Assembly (NCBI RefSeq): GCF_018729455.1
Contig: NZ_JAHHZF010000020.1
Coordinates: forward strand, 1 to 34,151
From: Prosthecodimorpha staleyi
GTDB taxonomy: Bacteria; Pseudomonadota; Alphaproteobacteria; Rhizobiales; Ancalomicrobiaceae
Reading direction: 5' to 3'
Length of the DNA: 34,151 bases
Shown: positions 15,288 to 23,480 of the stretch, one piece after another
Layout of the letters: every line of letters starts with the position of its first letter
Numbering within the stretch: the first letter of the stretch is position 1
Notes under the pieces: model-generated
The model's database searches: none
What the model was told of the DNA's origin: nothing
Seen by the model: only the letters and a program-made list of their open reading frames with translations
Made by a program: the position numbers and the translations under genes

Positions 15288-15431
15288 ATGACTCGCTCGC
15301 AAAGCCCATTGGCGGTCCGCAGAAGGGATTTGATGCCATCGAATGATAGATGGATGCATAGGATAGCCGAAACCCATCCTATGGCCCTCCCAGACGGCGA
15401 AGGCCACCCCGATGGCGAGGTAGCCTCCTGA
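15288..15431 (+). CDS. Possible 47-aa protein downstream of the origin
   Basis: An ATG-TGA frame reading MTRSQSPLAVRRRDLMPSND and on to ETHPMALPDGEGHPDGEVAS. GAAGAG lies somewhat far upstream as a ribosome binding site. The frame is open further upstream with an acidic stretch but no start codon. It might be the end of a decayed gene. No family is recognised, and a longer minus-strand frame over the same bases looks no better. Confidence 0.2.
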   Translation: MTRSQSPLAVRRRDLMPSNDRWMHRIAETHPMALPDGEGHPDGEVAS

Positions 15432-15583
15432 CCCTTGGCGGTCATCGCCGTCCCCGGCTGTACCGCGTCAGAATGGTAGCTGAGTTTTCCCGCCCCGGGA
15501 ATGATTACGACACCGGTCGGATGACAGGTTGAGGAGGAACCTCTGCCTCTAGCCCGGGCCGGAGGCGGGCGGCGACGTTGCCG
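15432..15583. other. Spacer between origin region and the M48 peptidase gene
   Basis: GC-rich DNA with no recognised gene or signal. Convergent transcripts from the rep side and the peptidase operon would meet here. Confidence 0.4.
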
Positions 15584-16552
15584 TCAGGTGCCGATGGTGC
15601 GGCGTGCCGCCGGCACGGGATGCGGCGCGCGCGGCTGCCCCGCAGCCCGCATGTAAGGCAGGCGCCGCAAAAACGTCTCGTCTTGCAAAGCCCTGATCCG
15701 ATTGGCGATCGTCGGATGCGTCGAGAACACTTCCGCCGGATTGCTGCGGATCATCAGGCGCGAATAGGCCAGCCGGTTGGAACGCGGTTCGACCGGATCG
15801 TCGCCGAGACGGCGGAGGGCGTCGATCATCGGTTCCTTGCCGATCAGCGCCGCCGCGGTGGCATCCGCCCAATACTCCCGCTGCCGGGACAGCCGCAGAA
15901 CCAGCATCTCGCCGAGGGTCGACAGCATCCAGCGCATGAAGCCCTGGAGGTGCATGCTGAAGGCCAGATACCAGGTCAGGGCGTTCTGGAACGACATCGC
16001 AAACTGCAAGCGCCGGATATCCCTGTTGGCGATATGGGCAACCTCGTGGGCGGCTATGGCGATCAGCTCGCGGGGCGTGGCCTGGTCGATGAGGCCTTGC
16101 GTGAAGGCGACCACGGCGCCGGAAGGATCATAGCCGGCGGCGAAGGCGTTGAGATCCCGGTCGGGATAGATGCCCACCGCCGGGGGCGGCAGGTTCACCT
16201 GGCGCGCCAGCTGGACGACCATACGGGAAACCGGGTGATCCGGCGGAAGAAGCTTCGTTCCGGTGCTGCGCAGGATGGCGCTGCGCGCCCCCCTGGCGCC
16301 GAGCGCACCGAAGAACAGACCGAACAACGGCACCGCCCACAGCCCGTGGAACATCCAGCCCAGAGCGATGAAAGGCCCGGCGGTCAGGCCGATGAAGATG
16401 CCGCCGACAAAAACGCCGAGCCAGGCACTGAGGACCAGCACCAGCTTGTCACCGATGGCCGACTTGCGCAGGCGAGGGGGATCGAGCCTGGGGCGCGATG
16501 CCGGCCGTGGCGGATGTTCGGAGACCGTAGCGACTGGAGGAGGGGACATCAT
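15584..16552 (-). CDS. M48-family (HtpX-like) membrane metallopeptidase
   Basis: A 322-residue protein with a proline-rich N-terminus, hydrophobic segments at about 36-56 and 58-83, and then the M48 peptidase domain. The zinc motif HEVAH is at 169-173, with the third ligand Glu226 in REYWADATAA. A further hydrophobic stretch lies near 184-202. HtpX-type enzymes cleave membrane proteins at the inner membrane. The gene overlaps the coupling-protein gene by 4 bp (ATGA), so the two are co-translated. A peptidase tied this closely to a conjugation coupling protein suggests a role at the cell envelope during transfer, but that is inference. The 49-residue C-terminal tail ends in a basic Pro/Arg-rich stretch. 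Confidence 0.85.
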   Translation of the reverse strand: MMSPPPVATVSEHPPRPASRPRLDPPRLRKSAIGDKLVLVLSAWLGVFVGGIFIGLTAGPFIALGWMFHGLWAVPLFGLFFGALGARGARSAILRSTGTKLLPPDHPVSRMVVQLARQVNLPPPAVGIYPDRDLNAFAAGYDPSGAVVAFTQGLIDQATPRELIAIAAHEVAHIANRDIRRLQFAMSFQNALTWYLAFSMHLQGFMRWMLSTLGEMLVLRLSRQREYWADATAAALIGKEPMIDALRRLGDDPVEPRSNRLAYSRLMIRSNPAEVFSTHPTIANRIRALQDETFLRRLPYMRAAGQPRAPHPVPAARRTIGT

Positions 16553-18285
16553 CCGGTTCGATCCCCGGCGTCGCGATAGGCACCGACACGGGCGCGGCAG
16601 GTGGCGCTCTCGTTCCAGACCGTGATCTTGGCCTTGAAGGCCCGCGGCCCGCGCAGCTTGACGATGGACTCGCGCGTGCCGTCGGCGCCCCAGCCGGAGA
16701 GCAGGAGCTGCACCTCGTCGGGGGTAAGCAGCGGCCGGCCGGTGAACTGGACGGACTCGCCGGAGGAGAAGCTCACGCCGGCGCTGCCGTCAGTCTCCCA
16801 GTTGCCCATCTGCACCGAGACGTTCGCCCCGGCGTTGGTCGAGCGGTAGGCGACGGTCTTCGGCCCGAGCATGCGGCTGACGACCCCGGCGGTGTCGTCG
16901 TCGTCGATCCCGAAATACTGCTTGACCGCGCAGTTGAAGAAGGATGCCCAGGTCTCGTTCGGATAGTTGGCCTTGAGGTCGCCGACGTTCTGGAGAAAGA
17001 ACCAGAAGCGGACGCCGGCGCCGGCATGGGTGCGGATCGCCTTCTGGGCTTCGGGAAAGGGGCCGAGCGACAGGAACTCGTCGTAGAGAAACAGCACCGG
17101 GATCTTCGGGACGGTGCGGTTCCTCAGCATGGCGTCGAGCGCCGACTTGAACAGCATGCGGATGAAGGCGGCATGCGGCTCGATCAGGTCGAAGGGGACG
17201 TCGATATAGACCGTCGCCGGCCGATCCTTCAGCCCCTCGAAGTCGAAATCGTGCCCGGTCACCACCCGCTGGATCTCGTCGGCGCTCCACATCGAGAATT
17301 TTGTGTTGAGCGTGTCGCGCAGGTTGGGGACGCCGCGGCCCTTGTCCTTGCCGAGCACGTTATTGGCGGCGTCGCGGACGCTCGCCCGGCCGGACTTCGC
17401 CATCTCCCCGACCAGTGCCTCGAACGCGGGGAGGGGCAGGGCGGTCGCCTGACGGACGGCGGCGAGATGGGCGCGCTCCGGCGGCGCCTTGTCGAGGATG
17501 TGCATGATCAGCGCGGTGACGAAGGCGACGGCGTCCTCCGCGAAGAACTCGGGCGCTTTCGGGTCGCGCGGAAACAGCTGCTCGGCGAGCGAGCGGGCGT
17601 CGGACTGGGTGCGGATGCGGGTCAGCGGATTGTAACGGTGGCGCGGGAAGCCGCGGGTCACCGGGTCGCGGTCGTCGTGGAAGGGGGCGATGCGGTAGAC
17701 CGGGCCGACGTTGGCGCGGCGCCAAGCCGAGGTCGCCTCGTAGAGCTCGCTCTTCGGGTCGAGGACGATGACGCTGCCGCGGTAGCGCAGCAGGTTGGGG
17801 ATGATGGTGGTCAGCGCCTTGCCCTGGCGGGACGGCGCGAGCGTCATCAGGTGGCCGTCGTCGTCCCAGTGGACGAAGCCGACGAGCGCCGACGAGTCTT
17901 CCTCGCAGAAGGCGCCGAGCAGGATCGAGCGCGGGTCGTCGAAGGCCTCGCGCGGGCGCAAAAACTTCGTCAGCTCGGCCGCGGTCGGCCAGGTGGCCGA
18001 GCCGTGGATGTCGGGCGGGTTCGCGAGCAGCGCCTCGCGCTCCTTGCGAGCGGCGAGGTCCTTGCGGGCGCGGTTGATGATGGGGCCGGGGTCGCGGCCG
18101 GCGGCGACCGCCTCGTAGACGGCGTCGGCGACCTCCCGGCCCAACTCCTCGCGGATGCGTTCGCGCGCCCGGTTACCGGCATACATGCGGCCCCATTTGG
18201 TGCCGATCTTCCAGCTCCTCTGGGCGATGTTCCAGTTGCGCTGAAACTCCCCGAGAAAGTCGAAATCGAAGCCCTTGCCCGCCAT
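16549..18285 (-). CDS. traG: VirD4/TraG-type coupling protein for DNA transfer
   Basis: The 578-residue ATPase of the type IV coupling protein family contains APSRQGKALT (Walker A region, Lys156), VIVLDPKSELYE (~172-183), Walker B VLFLYDEF (~397-404) and the downstream FFLQNVGDLKANYP block. It would bring the relaxase-DNA complex to the secretion channel. Two oddities: the Walker A loop has Ala where the first Gly is usual and Ala after the Lys where Ser/Thr/Gly is usual, and no N-terminal membrane segments are visible. The ATG at 18285 has GGGAGG 7 bases upstream. The in-frame start at 18348 does not. It diverges from the relaxase gene across the probable oriT. Confidence 0.88.
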   Translation of the reverse strand: MAGKGFDFDFLGEFQRNWNIAQRSWKIGTKWGRMYAGNRARERIREELGREVADAVYEAVAAGRDPGPIINRARKDLAARKEREALLANPPDIHGSATWPTAAELTKFLRPREAFDDPRSILLGAFCEEDSSALVGFVHWDDDGHLMTLAPSRQGKALTTIIPNLLRYRGSVIVLDPKSELYEATSAWRRANVGPVYRIAPFHDDRDPVTRGFPRHRYNPLTRIRTQSDARSLAEQLFPRDPKAPEFFAEDAVAFVTALIMHILDKAPPERAHLAAVRQATALPLPAFEALVGEMAKSGRASVRDAANNVLGKDKGRGVPNLRDTLNTKFSMWSADEIQRVVTGHDFDFEGLKDRPATVYIDVPFDLIEPHAAFIRMLFKSALDAMLRNRTVPKIPVLFLYDEFLSLGPFPEAQKAIRTHAGAGVRFWFFLQNVGDLKANYPNETWASFFNCAVKQYFGIDDDDTAGVVSRMLGPKTVAYRSTNAGANVSVQMGNWETDGSAGVSFSSGESVQFTGRPLLTPDEVQLLLSGWGADGTRESIVKLRGPRAFKAKITVWNESATCRARVGAYRDAGDRTG

Positions 18286-18729
18286 CGGAAGCCCTCCCGA
18301 CGCCGTTTCTGAATACTGGCAGCATAAGGGCACGGCATGGTTCGTCAAACGCTGTGGTTGCGCAATCGTTGGGCGTGAAGGGTGCCGTCCACAATATATC
18401 GTCTCGGCGGTCGCGACGCGGGCGGTGCCGGCCGGAGGCCCCTCTAACAGCGCACTTACGCATTGCCCTGATGTGTACGCATCGGGGTCAGGCCGGGGCG
18501 GGCCATGCGTGCGCTCGGTTCCGTGACCGGCCTCGTTGCGAGGGCCGGACGGAACCGGCGGTGCGCCGGGGGAGCCCCCCGGTCCCCCGTCGCGGGCACG
18601 GCCCGCGAGGCGGGGCGCTGCCCCTGCACCCCGTTCCCGTGCTCGCCGATCGCGTGGGTGGGCGCGCTCTCTCCGGTTGCGCGTCGAACGTCCTCCCCTT
18701 TAAGATGGCCCGGACGATCGGGAGTGGCG
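18286..18729. other. Divergent intergenic region between coupling protein and relaxase genes
   Basis: 444 bp with no gene. It must contain the start signals of both transfer operons, and it holds the oriT candidate described separately. Bases 18530-18660 are extremely GC-rich. GGGAG at 18720-18724 is the relaxase ribosome binding site. Confidence 0.55.
18450..18487 (-). other. oriT: Candidate origin of transfer (oriT)
   Basis: On the minus strand TAAGTGCGC (complement of 18450-18458) matches the core of RSF1010/pSC101-type MOBQ nick regions. Eight bases away lies an inverted repeat CCCTGATG/CATCGGGG (18466-18473 and 18480-18487, one mismatch, 6-bp loop). A hairpin beside a conserved core, located next to a MOBQ relaxase gene, is the usual layout of oriT. 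The exact nick cannot be placed, since the bases after the core (TGTT) differ from the usual CCCT. Confidence 0.5.
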
Positions 18730-20343
18730 ATGGCGCTCTATCACCTCCACGTCCGCAACATCGGCCGTGCCGACGGCCGCACCGCCGTGGCGGCCGCCGC
18801 CTACCGGGCCGGTGAGACCCTGTGGAACGAGGCCGAGGAGCGCCTGTCGGCCTTCGGCGGTCGTCGCGAGGTCCTGCACAACGAGATCCGGCTGCCGGCG
18901 GGTGCCCCGGCCTGGATGGGGGTTCGGGAAGACCTATGGAACGCCGTGGAGCGCGCCAATCTGCGCCGCGATGCCCGGCTCGCCAAGGAGATCGAGTTCG
19001 CCCTGCCGATCGAGCTCGGCGCCACGGAATGGCTCGCCATGGCGCGCCGGATGGCCGATGCCTACACGTCGCTGGGGCATGTGGTCGACCTGGCCATCCA
19101 CACGGATTCCGTGCTGCGCAACCCCCACGTCCATCTCATGCTCGCCACCAATGCGGTCGGCGAGAATGGGTTCGGCCGCAAGCTGCGCGATGCCGACAAG
19201 AAGGTCTTCGTCACCGTCGCCCGCAAACTCTGGGCGGCCGTCGCCAACGACGCCCTGAAGCGGGCAGGGGCCGCGGCAACGGTCGACCACCGCAGCCACC
19301 AGGCCCGCGGCATCGCGCATGAGCCGGGCCGGCACCGGGGACCTGATCAGGCGGAGCGGCGCAGCGATCGATGGGAGAGCGAGGCCATGCGAACGATCAC
19401 CGACATGTGGCGCTGGGGGTTGAACAGCTTCGAGCAGGAGGTTTACGCCGAGAAGCTGGCCGACCTGGCGGAGAAGCGTCGCTATCCCGAGCTGGCGCGG
19501 GAGGACTGGCCGCCGATCCCGGCGCGCTATCCCGGTGATCTCAAGTCGGCCGCCGCCATGCAGCACCATGCTTTCTGGCACGACGTCCAGACGGAAGCCC
19601 GGTCGCGGGCGTTCCAGCGCGAGCCCGAGGATGCCCATCGCCTCTATGGCCGACCGGACCGGGACGAGCCATCGCCGCTCATCGAGCGCTCGCCGATGCC
19701 CGGGAGCCCTCGCGGGTCAGAGGAGGAGCAGGTCCGAGCGTTGGCTGAGCGCGACACCCTGGCTTCCATCCACTCCCTCGAAGACGCCATGCCGAGCTAC
19801 CACGCCCTGTTCGACGCGCTGCAGGAGCGTATGGCCGCCGACGGATTCAGGACCGACGGGCCGCTCAGCGACTGGAGCCGGATCGAGGCGTCATCCCAGC
19901 GCTTCGCCGCCGAGCTCGCCAAGGCGCGGGCGCTCGATGCCGAAAACCGCATCCTCGCCGACCAATGGCGGGCGCGGGAGCGATCTATTGCCTCGCGCGA
20001 CGAGCCGGTCCGGGGCCAGGAGGGCCGGGCCATGCCGGCGGTGGAGCGTGATGAGCCGCGGCACGGCGGCGACCGCGACCCGGAACCCGAGCGGGAGGTC
20101 CGGGACCAGGACGGGGAGGGTGCCCGCCGGCCGATCGAACCGCAGCGCCAGGAGGAGGACTTTCTCGACTGGCGGCGGGCGCCAGTCGTCGAAGCCGAGC
20201 GCAACATGCCGATCCAGGCCGAGATCGACTACCTCGATTGGCTGGACCTGCGGGCGAGCGCCCCCGACGACCGGCGTGCCCAGTTGGAGCGGGAGCTGGA
20301 ACGCAGCCGGGAGATCGAGCGCGAAGAGGACAGGGACCGCTGA
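18730..20343 (+). CDS. mobA: MobA/MobL-family relaxase (MOBQ)
   Basis: The 537-residue protein begins MALYHLHVRNIGRADGR with AAAAYRAGE, placing Tyr25 where MobA of RSF1010/R1162 has its nucleophile. The metal-binding histidines are His124 and the HVH pair (His133, His135) in RNPHVHLMLATN. The relaxase domain covers roughly 1-200. The rest is charged, with Glu/Arg-rich helical stretches, and I see no helicase or primase motifs. It nicks one strand at oriT, stays covalently bound and is passed to the recipient. The ATG at 18730 has GGGAG 5 bases upstream. The frame is open back to 18505, but that part reads like GC-rich noise. The oriT candidate lies about 245 bp upstream. Confidence 0.9.
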   Translation: MALYHLHVRNIGRADGRTAVAAAAYRAGETLWNEAEERLSAFGGRREVLHNEIRLPAGAPAWMGVREDLWNAVERANLRRDARLAKEIEFALPIELGATEWLAMARRMADAYTSLGHVVDLAIHTDSVLRNPHVHLMLATNAVGENGFGRKLRDADKKVFVTVARKLWAAVANDALKRAGAAATVDHRSHQARGIAHEPGRHRGPDQAERRSDRWESEAMRTITDMWRWGLNSFEQEVYAEKLADLAEKRRYPELAREDWPPIPARYPGDLKSAAAMQHHAFWHDVQTEARSRAFQREPEDAHRLYGRPDRDEPSPLIERSPMPGSPRGSEEEQVRALAERDTLASIHSLEDAMPSYHALFDALQERMAADGFRTDGPLSDWSRIEASSQRFAAELAKARALDAENRILADQWRARERSIASRDEPVRGQEGRAMPAVERDEPRHGGDRDPEPEREVRDQDGEGARRPIEPQRQEEDFLDWRRAPVVEAERNMPIQAEIDYLDWLDLRASAPDDRRAQLERELERSREIEREEDRDR

Positions 20344-20407
20344 GACGATCCTTCCGCCGGAACGTATACACTTCGCGCCCTGACCCTTGCCGAAAATCCT
20401 AGCGGGT

Positions 20408-20429
20408 CCGGGCCGGCAATGAGGCCCGG
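20408..20429. terminator. GC-rich hairpin between convergent genes
   Basis: CCGGGCC and GGCCCGG (7 bp, perfect) flank an 8-base loop 65 bp after the relaxase stop, between convergent genes. There is no T-run, so it would be an incomplete intrinsic terminator. Confidence 0.35.
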
Positions 20430-20483
20430 CGGGGGCCGCGAGCACGGCGCCGGCGGGGAGCACGGGGCAGGGGAGGGTCGCCG

Positions 20484-20807
20484 TCAAAACGGTGCCCCGC
20501 CCCATTCGATACGCAGCTCGTGGCCGACGAGCTGGCGACCGTTCGGATCGGCGGCGACGTACTGCTGCCAGGTGGCGGAGGCGCCGCCGTCGGTGAGGAA
20601 CTTCACCGCGGCGCGCGCGGCGACCGTGCCGCGCAGGTCGACCGGCAAGGCCGGTCGGATCACCACTTGGTCGAACCCCGAGGCGGCGGCGAGGGTCACC
20701 GCCTGGCGGACGGCATCGAGCCCGAGCAGGGCGTCCGCCGCCCGCTCGCGGGCCTCGGCCGCGAGGGCGCGGACGCCTTCCACGTAGGGCGGAACAGGGG
20801 TTTTCAC
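20484..20807 (-). CDS. Hypothetical protein coupled to the second tyrosine recombinase
   Basis: A 107-residue protein with an Ala/Arg-rich helical first half (VEGVRALAAEARERAADALL) and a second half alternating strands and helices (GFDQVVIRPALPVDLRG, then VAADPNGRQLVGHELRIEW). No family is recognised. Its ATG overlaps the recombinase stop by 4 bp, so it is translated together with it and may assist it, for example as a small directionality or accessory factor. It converges on the relaxase gene. Confidence 0.65.
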   Translation of the reverse strand: MKTPVPPYVEGVRALAAEARERAADALLGLDAVRQAVTLAAASGFDQVVIRPALPVDLRGTVAARAAVKFLTDGGASATWQQYVAADPNGRQLVGHELRIEWGGAPF

Positions 20808-21733
20808 GCCGCCGCCTTTCGGGGCGCCCGGCGCGGCCCGAGATAGGCGTCGGTCACGTCGATGCGGTTGTGACCCAGCTCTCGGCTGACCGTGAGCCGG
20901 GCCGCATCCAGGCGGGCCTGTTCGGCCCGCGTCAGACCGTCATGGGTCGGGCCACCGGCCGCCGGGCAGGGGAAGCCCGACAGGGCCTCATAGCGCCGCT
21001 GCGCATACCAGTGCCGGTGCTTGTGGACGTTGCGGATGCCCGCTTCCAGGGTGGCCTTCTCGAAGGCCTTGCGGAAGCTGATGAACGTATGCTGCGCCGG
21101 GATCAGCGAGCCGCCCCCGCAGACTTGGTGCAGCCGGTCGAGCAGGGCGCGCTGGTCGGCGTCGATGATCGGCACGTCGCGGGGGCGGCCGCCCTTGCAC
21201 CAGGCGGGCGCCAGGGCGAGCCGGTCGCCCAGGTCGGCCCGTGCGGGCCGGAGCTTTAAACTTTCCTCGAGGCGAAGGCCGAAGGCCATTTGCAGGCGGA
21301 TGGCGAGCTGCATCCGCTCAGGCAGCGCCCCCATCCGGTCGCCGCCGGTGGCCTCGGCGCGAGGCCCCTTGAAGGTCACCTTGTCGGCCAGGCCGAGCGC
21401 GCCGTTGTCGCGCGGGATCAGGCCGGGCTTTTGCACCTTCTCGGCCCACCAGCGCAGCCAACTCATGCGGTTCTTCATGGTGGCGTCGCTGATCCCCTCC
21501 GCCCGCCAGGTGCTGAGCAGCGCATCCACATGCTTGGGCTTGAGCGAACGGGCGTCGGGCAGGCGGTAGCCGAGATCGCGCAGCGCGCCCGCCATCATGG
21601 CGAGGCCTTGCGCCCGCTGGGCGCGGGTCATTTCCGAGCCGTCACGGTTGTGACGGCAGATGGTGCCGAGGCTGAACGCGAGATCGTCCAGGGGGCCTTC
21701 TTTCGTAAGCGTTGAGTGTTGATGGCTGACCAT
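20804..21733 (-). CDS. Tyrosine recombinase/integrase of plasmid or ICE type
   Basis: The 309-residue protein starts with a SAM-like N-terminal domain (~15-105: LAFSLGTICRHNRDGSEMTR, KPKHVDALLSTWRAEGISD) and has a catalytic domain with Arg154 (FGLRLEESLKLRP), Lys180 (CKGGRPRDVPI), His241 in KHRHWYAQRRYE, His288 (RELGHNRIDV) and Tyr297. All catalytic residues are present. It belongs to the integrase group common in proteobacterial conjugative elements and is unrelated in detail to the recombinase at 8270, so the plasmid carries two tyrosine recombinases and a serine one. The region before its start contains two strong inverted repeats that could be part of its site. Confidence 0.82.
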   Translation of the reverse strand: MVSHQHSTLTKEGPLDDLAFSLGTICRHNRDGSEMTRAQRAQGLAMMAGALRDLGYRLPDARSLKPKHVDALLSTWRAEGISDATMKNRMSWLRWWAEKVQKPGLIPRDNGALGLADKVTFKGPRAEATGGDRMGALPERMQLAIRLQMAFGLRLEESLKLRPARADLGDRLALAPAWCKGGRPRDVPIIDADQRALLDRLHQVCGGGSLIPAQHTFISFRKAFEKATLEAGIRNVHKHRHWYAQRRYEALSGFPCPAAGGPTHDGLTRAEQARLDAARLTVSRELGHNRIDVTDAYLGPRRAPRKAAA

Positions 21734-22138
21734 GAGCCCCGCAGGGCATCAGGGTCGCGCGCCGGAGCGCGCCTGAGAGCCGCGATCGGGGAACCCGCCC
21801 CGGACGGTCACGACCGGATCGTCACCCGGTCATGATGCGCAAGGCCGGAGCCGGTCGGTTGCCCGGCTGGGCTGCCTCTGCCGTGCCCGTGGGGCCGTGC
21901 GGTTGGCGTGGGATGCCGGAAGGGTCCGGCGAACGGATGCTGGTCATCTGCGATCCTCCTGGAAAACGGGTGCTGCCTCGCGGCACGGGTGTCACCTGCC
22001 GGTGTCGGTCGAGCACGCTCGAAGTGCTCGGCGGTCACTTTACGGCCACGGCCCAGCCGCCCCAACGGAGGCGCCCACGGAAGCAGCATCGACGTTGCAG
22101 GCCTGGCCTCCGCCCCCAGGCCGGAGCACGAACCCGCC

Positions 22139-22176
22139 GCCGTCACTACCGCCCCAGGAAGGCCGGTAGTGACGGC
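22139..22176. repeat. Perfect 13-bp inverted repeat
   Basis: GCCGTCACTACCG at 22139-22151 and its exact complement CGGTAGTGACGGC at 22164-22176 flank a 12-bp loop. It lies about 400 bp upstream of the tyrosine recombinase start, in DNA without genes. It could be a recombinase or regulator site or a stable RNA hairpin. No T-run follows. Confidence 0.7.
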
Positions 22177-22195
22177 CGCTCGCGCTTGCCGTGTT

Positions 22196-22214
22196 CGCCG
22201 CGCAACACGCGGCG
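22196..22214. repeat. 7-bp GC inverted repeat
   Basis: CGCCGCG and CGCGGCG pair perfectly around CAACA, 19 bp after the larger inverted repeat. The two together form a tandem-hairpin region. Confidence 0.5.
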
Positions 22215-22806
22215 ACGGGGGCTCAGCCGCCGCCCCCGCGCCCTGGCGGGGCAGGAATCGTCGCCCATCGGCGCCGAGGCCCTGACGGGCCGCAGCGGAG
22301 GGCCTGACGGCGCGGGTTGAAGCCCGCCCGTGTAAGAGCCTGGCACCGTGCTCGCACCCGTCCAGGGGCAAGACCTCCGCCTGGCGGCGGCCCTGCGGGG
22401 GACGGGCGCTGCGCGCGGCGCCCTGCTGAGGGTGTCGGGACGGGGAACGTCAGTGGCGCCCTACCGGACGCGTTCAGCGCCCCGCCGGGGCGCCGAACAG
22501 GGAACATGCCGACTTTCGATGGCCACAATGTATTGACAGTTGTGCTCCTTGAAGGCAGTGTCCGCGCTACTTATTGGGGGCAGCAGAGTGTATCGGGCAA
22601 AGCTCGACACTATAGGCATTGACCATCCGTTGCGAGCCAGACCGCAATTAGCGGAAGCTGCTGCCGCACAAAGATTCACGAGTCAACGTCTTCGACCCGA
22701 GGTGTTGACAGCGGATCTATACAACTCTAATATGCATATAAGATTCGAGCGGCGCAACCAGTTTTTATGCTGGCCGCGACGCCCATCACCTTTTATCCAG
22801 GTTTCA

Positions 22807-23136
22807 TCAACCACCCACGTGATTGATGACTTTCCTGAGCAGCTCACAGATTTGCCTCTTCAGGCGCTGCTTGAGAGCAGCGGCACGCATGTTGCTTTTC
22901 GTGTGGAAGGCAAAGACGGCCCCTCCGATTTGGTTCAAAAGTTTCGCAATCTTGGGGAGCGTGCTCCACAAGATGCCAAGAGTTATGAACCACAGGAGTG
23001 CGTGCCCCGCTGTTTCGGCAGCGGCGAAGATCCACTCGGAGTGAGTTCCGAAGGTAACGACCTTCACCCACTCCGCCAGCAGATGCAGTCCTTCGGCAAC
23101 CGCAAAGTTGCCTGCATAGATTGAGGGATTAATCAT
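22807..23136 (-). CDS. Small membrane-type hypothetical protein
   Basis: A 109-residue protein starting MINPSIYAGNFAVAEGLHLL. It has one clear hydrophobic segment (ETAGHALLWFITLGILWSTL) and a second weaker one (NQIGGAVFAF), then a basic tail (ALKQRLKRQICELLRKVI). AGAGG lies about 5 bases upstream of the ATG. I prefer it over the 194-residue frame on the opposite strand, which lacks recognisable structure. No family is recognised. It lies in the lower-GC segment. A short transmembrane protein alone in an insert could be a lysis, immunity or superinfection-exclusion factor, but nothing in the sequence decides. Confidence 0.5.
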   Translation of the reverse strand: MINPSIYAGNFAVAEGLHLLAEWVKVVTFGTHSEWIFAAAETAGHALLWFITLGILWSTLPKIAKLLNQIGGAVFAFHTKSNMRAAALKQRLKRQICELLRKVINHVGG

Positions 23137-23160
23137 GGGGCCTCTCGTGGTTGTCCTTCA

Positions 23161-23406
23161 ATGACGGCGATCGTGTTTAGAGGACACGGTCAGGTTGTCG
23201 AACAGTCCCCCGGCGGCATGCGCAAACATGTCGTTCGGGGGGCTTTTTTAGAAGTTGGGGATGGAAAAGCGCGAAAAATTCCACCACCAGAAGGGATGGC
23301 CCTTCTAACTCCTGGAGTTCCGCTCCAGGAGCGGTTGATGGCACTCCGCGGAACGGAGCGGGTACGTTTTTTAGAAGCTGGACCTTCGCGCCTTGTAACG
23401 ATCTGA
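23161..23406 (+). CDS. Possible 81-aa hypothetical protein
   Basis: The frame reads MTAIVFRGHGQVVEQSPGGM then a beta-rich stretch ending ERVRFLEAGPSRLVTI. It is plausible as a small beta protein but has no good ribosome binding site, and its start is only 24 bp from the divergent gene on the other strand, leaving no room for two promoters. An internal ATG at 23218 is an alternative. No family is recognised. Confidence 0.3.
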   Translation: MTAIVFRGHGQVVEQSPGGMRKHVVRGAFLEVGDGKARKIPPPEGMALLTPGVPLQERLMALRGTERVRFLEAGPSRLVTI

Positions 23407-23480
23407 CGCGGTTAACAGACGGTCAACCCAGTGACGCCTTCTTGTACTGGTATAAAAAATTAACTGTGATGAGGTTACTT

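Larger units (their letters stand above)
21734..22806. other. 1-kb non-coding or unrecognised stretch
   Basis: Bases 21734-22530 are very GC-rich with open frames on both strands whose translations look like random Pro/Arg/Ala-rich sequence. I accept none. The segment contains two strong hairpins (22139-22176 and 22196-22214). From about 22510 the composition shifts to lower GC, marking the edge of an inserted segment that runs to about 24250. Confidence 0.5.

Noticed and set aside
15155-15445. 96-residue minus-strand frame over the origin
   Set aside because: It runs through the AT-rich unwinding tract and has no convincing start or family.
17026-18312. 428-residue plus-strand frame
   Set aside because: Shadow of the coupling-protein gene, whose motifs and start are clear on the minus strand.
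21808-22371. 187-residue minus-strand frame
   Set aside because: Pro/Arg/Ala-rich noise in GC-rich DNA covering the hairpins. No start signal.
22540-23124. 194-residue frame on the plus strand
   Set aside because: It lies opposite the 109-residue minus-strand frame, which has a ribosome binding site, hydrophobic segments and a coherent sequence. The plus-strand translation shows no domain pattern.
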